Shown here: positions 61,112-64,000 of the stretch, piece by piece
Layout: the number at the start of each line of letters is the position of its first letter
Position numbering within the stretch: the first letter of the stretch is position 1
Source: Desulfobulbaceae bacterium UBA2273
GTDB lineage: Bacteria > Desulfobacterota > Desulfobulbia > Desulfobulbales > Desulfurivibrionaceae
Assembly: GCA_002347095.1 (NCBI GenBank)
Contig: DDWZ01000018.1
Location: forward strand, 82,405 to 146,404
Length of the DNA stretch: 64,000 nt
Direction: 5' to 3'
The notes under the pieces: generated by a model
What the model was told of the DNA's origin: nothing
Database searches by the model: none
Seen by the model: the letters and a program-made list of their open reading frames with translations, nothing else
Position numbers and translations under genes: made by a program

Positions 61112-61154
61112 CTCCCTGCCTCCACCAAGCCGTGCCGGACAATTCGGCAGGGAG
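61112..61154 (+). other. 9-bp hairpin after the PAS kinase gene
   Basis: CTCCCTGCC (61112-61120) and GGCAGGGAG (61146-61154) flank a 25-nt loop. There is no T-run. It may be a weak terminator or a leader structure for mscL. Confidence 0.4.
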
Positions 61155-61286
61155 AGGGATTGACACCCTGCCCACAAAAATGCGATGCTTCTTGAAGCTG
61201 TTTGCACCAATACTGGAAGGGCAAAGGGGAAAGCCATTGCGTGCTTACCCGCAGCCTACAGCGCACCAATAACCGAGGAGAAAAAA

Positions 61287-61715
61287 ATGCAAATACTGAA
61301 GGAATTCAAAGAGTTTGCCATGCGCGGCAACGTGGTGGACATGGCGGTCGGCATCATCATCGGCAGCGCCTTTGGCAAGATCGTCAGCTCTCTGGTTCAG
61401 GACGTTATCATGCCGCCCATCGGGTTGATCATGGGCAATGTCGATTTTTCCAATCTGGTCGTCACCCTCAAGGAGAAAACCGAGACCGCCGAGGCGATCA
61501 CCCTCAAATACGGCGTGTTCATCAACACCATCCTGGATTTCGCCATCGTGGCCTTCGCCATCTTCATGCTCATCAAGCAGATCAATCGCCTGAAGAAAAA
61601 AGAGGAAGCACCTGCCCCTGAACCCGCAACCAAGGAATGCCCCCAATGCTGCTCCATCATTCCGATCAAGGCACTGCGTTGCCCGCACTGCACCTCGGAG
61701 CTTCAGGCGGCATAA
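61287..61715 (+). CDS. mscL: large-conductance mechanosensitive channel MscL with C-terminal zinc ribbon
   Basis: MscL is an inner-membrane pore that opens under membrane tension and releases solutes after hypo-osmotic shock. The 142-residue protein begins [19 protein letters not shown] and has TM1 and TM2. Unlike E. coli MscL, the tail ends in C-P-Q-C...C-P-H-C, a zinc-ribbon-like motif of about 20 residues. ATG 61287 is preferred because GGAG precedes it and the N-terminus then aligns with the family. Confidence 0.93.
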   Translation: MQILKEFKEFAMRGNVVDMAVGIIIGSAFGKIVSSLVQDVIMPPIGLIMGNVDFSNLVVTLKEKTETAEAITLKYGVFINTILDFAIVAFAIFMLIKQINRLKKKEEAPAPEPATKECPQCCSIIPIKALRCPHCTSELQAA

Positions 61716-61879
61716 AGGGGGAATGAAAATTTGGGAAATGGAGAGGAGAGTTTTCCTGCCGACTTAGCGCAAACATCCGCGGCTTGTCAGTAGAATGTTT
61801 TGGTCGGAATTACGTATCCTGCCCCCTGAATTCCCCCACTTGTTAGGCCCCTCCTTGGGGTATGAACCAAGGACACGCG
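61716..61879. other. junction between mscL and the restriction-like locus
   Basis: No gene is seen. Base composition drops noticeably to the right of this point, which may mark the edge of a transferred segment. Confidence 0.4.
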
Positions 61880-63007
61880 TCACAAATCGCTCTTGTCGCG
61901 ATTACAAGGGATGCAAAGCATCTGGCAGTTTTCCGCTACGGTTTTGCCCCCCTTGGACCACGGGGTGATGTGGTCACCATTCATTTCCCCGAGCTCAAAG
62001 ACACTATGACCGTCGTCGTTTCCCGGTGTTTTGCATTTGGTCCCGTTGGCACACATGCCGTTTTGGGCCTCGTAGGCGGCACGTTTCATGTTGTCGTCGA
62101 ACTGCCGGATGCTCAGGTGCCGTTCCTCGCCGGTGAGTACATAAGTGTAGATGCCCTTTTTCTTGCTCACATCTGGATCGCGCATTAATGCGGCGATTCG
62201 TTTCTCTAGCGCGGCCGGGTCGTACGGCTCATCCTTGAACTCGTCGTAGAGCGGCCCCCACGCGACACCTTTCATCTCTTTGCGGTAGGTCGTGAATGTT
62301 AGCTGTGCCCACTCAATGACGTTCCGGAAGTAGGTCCAAAGCTCGTTGGCAGTGGGGTCGTGTTGATGGTCAGACATGTAGTGCTCGATCTTGCCGCCGG
62401 ACTTCCACTTGAGAGCCGTCTCCAGAAGCTCCTGACGGATTGGGGAGCCGGGGACGTACTTGCTGGCCAGACCGTAGGCCGCGCCGTTGGACTTGCTGAA
62501 AATCGACTTGGCGTGAGTCAGCCAGGGGCCGGTATAGACGGCATTGCGCAGCTCCTGATCGTAAAGCTTCTCTCCAGCTATGTTGATTGTTCGGAACCAG
62601 TCGAGCTTCTCAGTGTCGTTGCCCTCACAGACGTAAACCATCAGGTCGTAGTCGAGGATAACCTCCTTCTGCTGCTGTGTGAGATTGTGGAAGGCCATCG
62701 GGTGACCATCGATCATGATCGAGAAATCGCCAACAACATACTGACAGAAAGAGATCGTCCGTTGCTGGCCATCTAAGACCTCGTAGGTGCCGTCCTCGTT
62801 AAGTGCCCAGTAAATGACGTTGAGCGGGAATCCCCTACGGATCGTATCCAGAACTGCTCCCCGTTTGTTCTCATCATAGACAAACTCTCGCTGGTACTTG
62901 GGCCTGATGTTGAGCTTGCCTTTGTAACCCAATACACCCTGCTCGTCGTTGTCAACGAAGTCTTCGGCAACGTCGCGGACGGTTACCTTCTTTAGCGCGA
63001 TCTTCAC
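61880..63007 (-). CDS. DUF262-HNH endonuclease-like protein
   Basis: The 375-residue protein has an N-terminal DUF262 (ParB/Srx-like) domain with Y-Q-R-E-F-V-Y-D, G-F-P-L-N-V-I-Y and the nucleotide-binding motif V-L-D-G-Q-Q-R. A C-terminal HNH domain follows with N-G-D-H-I-T-P-W-S-K-G-G-K-T and C-I-P-C-N-R-D-K. DUF262 domains hydrolyse NTPs in GmrSD-type type IV restriction systems. It starts inside the stop of the upstream methyltransferase gene (4-nt overlap), so both are translated together. It is probably the nuclease of a restriction-like system. Confidence 0.88.
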   Translation of the reverse strand: MKIALKKVTVRDVAEDFVDNDEQGVLGYKGKLNIRPKYQREFVYDENKRGAVLDTIRRGFPLNVIYWALNEDGTYEVLDGQQRTISFCQYVVGDFSIMIDGHPMAFHNLTQQQKEVILDYDLMVYVCEGNDTEKLDWFRTINIAGEKLYDQELRNAVYTGPWLTHAKSIFSKSNGAAYGLASKYVPGSPIRQELLETALKWKSGGKIEHYMSDHQHDPTANELWTYFRNVIEWAQLTFTTYRKEMKGVAWGPLYDEFKDEPYDPAALEKRIAALMRDPDVSKKKGIYTYVLTGEERHLSIRQFDDNMKRAAYEAQNGMCANGTKCKTPGNDDGHSVFELGEMNGDHITPWSKGGKTVAENCQMLCIPCNRDKSDL

Positions 63008-64000
63008 GATTTGTCTCCGATATGCTTAATAACAACACGCTGGTAAACGCCTCGATGCTTCCCACTGCCGAGAGGGACAAAAAACTTTCCGGTCCCGCCA
63101 ACAACCCGGCCAGCGGCGCTGGCGTAGTTCTCTTTTGCCGCATACCGCGACATGGGCTCAGCCAGCTCGATGCTTTGACCGATGATTTCAAATTGCTCAG
63201 GACTGTACTTATCCAGAAATGTGATGGGGACACCCATTTCACCATCGTAGTCCATCGGGATCTCCGAAACCTTAGAAACCTCAATTGCTGGGTAATTCGT
63301 ATAAGTCGGGTACTCTTCGGGGGAGTAACGCTTATACAAGGTCAAGGGCTCGTGGCGCCTGCTGTGATCGATATTTGTGAACCAGTAGGCTCGCCCCATG
63401 CTGAAGTATTTCACGCCGTTGACAATCTTCTTGCGCGATTCTGTCTTTATCTCGTAGTCATCGGGCACTCGGAACCACTTAGTGCCGCCGTTGTTATAGC
63501 CAAACCAAAGTTTGTTGGCCTGGATTTCTCGAAAGATCTCCCGATAAGTTACGAAATTTTGATCGCCAAGCACGAGGAACTGTTTATCGTGCTCAAGGAG
63601 CATTGGGATGAAGGACCGAATTAGACTCCATGGTGGGTTTGTTACGACTATGTCAGCCTCGTCCAGTAGAGCGACACACTCCGGGCTGCGGAAGTCGCCA
63701 TCACCTCCCAGTGGAGTGACCGCGTTTGAGTCGTGGCGCAGGAGGTGCTCGACGTCGAGCAGGTCAATTGCGCCATCAGCATTGAGGTCTGGGACTTCTG
63801 TGATCTCGACCTTGTAAACATCACGCACGGGTCGAACGGCTCGCAGCCCCTCGACATCGAAGAGAGGCAGTTGCTTGCCTGTGATCGGCGAACCTGCATA
63901 GCTGGTGGAAATGAGCTTCTTCAGGCCGAGGTGACCGAAGTTCATGGCGAAGTACTTGAAGAAGTTGCTCTCGAACGGAGGGTGTAAAAAGGATTGTGTA
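63004..64000 (-). CDS. EcoRI-type adenine-specific DNA methyltransferase (5' end outside the window)
   Basis: The gene runs off the right edge: the frame stays open to the last base, and the residues before the first internal Met (H-P-P-F-E-S-N-F-F-K-Y-F-A) fit the EcoRI-methylase family. At least 331 residues are visible. The catalytic motif IV is V-T-N-P-P-W-S-L, followed by the family-typical F-L-V-L-G-D-Q-N-F-V-T-Y-R-E-I-F and F-R-V-P-D-D-Y-E. It would methylate adenine N6 in a specific site. The 3' end overlaps the DUF262-HNH gene by 4 nt. Confidence 0.9.
   Translation of the reverse strand, partial: TQSFLHPPFESNFFKYFAMNFGHLGLKKLISTSYAGSPITGKQLPLFDVEGLRAVRPVRDVYKVEITEVPDLNADGAIDLLDVEHLLRHDSNAVTPLGGDGDFRSPECVALLDEADIVVTNPPWSLIRSFIPMLLEHDKQFLVLGDQNFVTYREIFREIQANKLWFGYNNGGTKWFRVPDDYEIKTESRKKIVNGVKYFSMGRAYWFTNIDHSRRHEPLTLYKRYSPEEYPTYTNYPAIEVSKVSEIPMDYDGEMGVPITFLDKYSPEQFEIIGQSIELAEPMSRYAAKENYASAAGRVVGGTGKFFVPLGSGKHRGVYQRVVIKHIGDKS

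Noticed and set aside
63004..63945. Methyltransferase start at the Met at 63945
   Set aside because: The frame continues open to the window edge with family-like residues before that Met, so the true start lies outside the window.
1..64000. tRNA, rRNA and CRISPR arrays
   Set aside because: No cloverleaf with a T-arm GGTTCGA-type motif, no rRNA-like conserved stretch and no regular direct-repeat/spacer array were seen by eye. A tRNAscan-SE and Infernal run would be decisive.

Overview
The window is a gene-dense, high-G+C chromosomal segment (roughly 60 % by eye) carrying about 55 supportable genes and no rRNA, tRNA or CRISPR array that I could recognise. The gene repertoire fits a Gram-negative anaerobe of the Desulfobacterota, most likely near Desulfobulbales. 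Pointers are a short assimilatory-type sirohaem sulfite reductase, single-cluster ferredoxins, a c-type-haem chemoreceptor with bacteriohemerythrin, QueD/QueE, EpmA with EF-P, a YcaO-TPR protein and many two-component proteins. This placement is inference, not proof.

Layout. 1-2.7 kb: the end of a YbbR/CdaR protein, glmM and tlyA. 2.7-10 kb: signalling, with a GAF/HD-GYP protein, an SH3b protein, a sigma-54 response regulator, a receiver-kinase hybrid, a very short CheW, CheD and a CheY-like receiver. 10-11.8 kb: a prephenate dehydratase-ACT-prephenate dehydrogenase fusion. 12-16.4 kb: two chemoreceptors (one with a haem-binding CXXCH sensor), bacteriohemerythrin and a ferredoxin, which read as an O2/redox taxis module. 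16.5-22.7 kb: two Hsp20s, adk, trmFO and a large exported M1-peptidase-like/ChaN-like/PDZ fusion. 23-35 kb: a uracil-DNA glycosylase, a 50-residue membrane protein, epmA/efp, a MoaE-like protein, pepN, an MltD-like transglycosylase, an M32 carboxypeptidase, a TSUP transporter and the sulfite reductase. 35.7-37.7 kb: speA.

37.9-41.4 kb is a small chromosomal integron. It has an integron integrase with an extra N-terminal domain, a GTTATGC attI-like site, one AT-rich cassette with two unknown ORFs, one cupin cassette, and two attC sites. A PIN/Phd toxin-antitoxin operon with a 13-bp palindromic operator sits directly behind the array.

42-56 kb: a radical SAM protein, a CarS-like/metallophosphoesterase fusion, a 2Fe-2S protein next to an MreB-like ATPase, DgkA, a YcaO-TPR protein, TrmN6, DUF1015, QueD/QueE and an SDR-DUF2867 protein. 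56-61.7 kb: hemerythrin, tandem universal stress protein with CPA2 antiporter, a Cys-rich PAS kinase and MscL with a zinc-ribbon tail. 61.9-64 kb: a DUF262-HNH protein translationally coupled to an EcoRI-type adenine methyltransferase that runs off the window, a probable restriction/defence locus.

Intergenic DNA is unusually structured. Five copies of a roughly 200-bp multi-hairpin repeat keep their stems while changing sequence. Four copies of a TTCGACAAGCTCAG-type palindromic repeat are present. Two loci share a three-hairpin layout whose middle hairpin displays AAGGAY in a six-base loop, like a CsrA/RsmA site.
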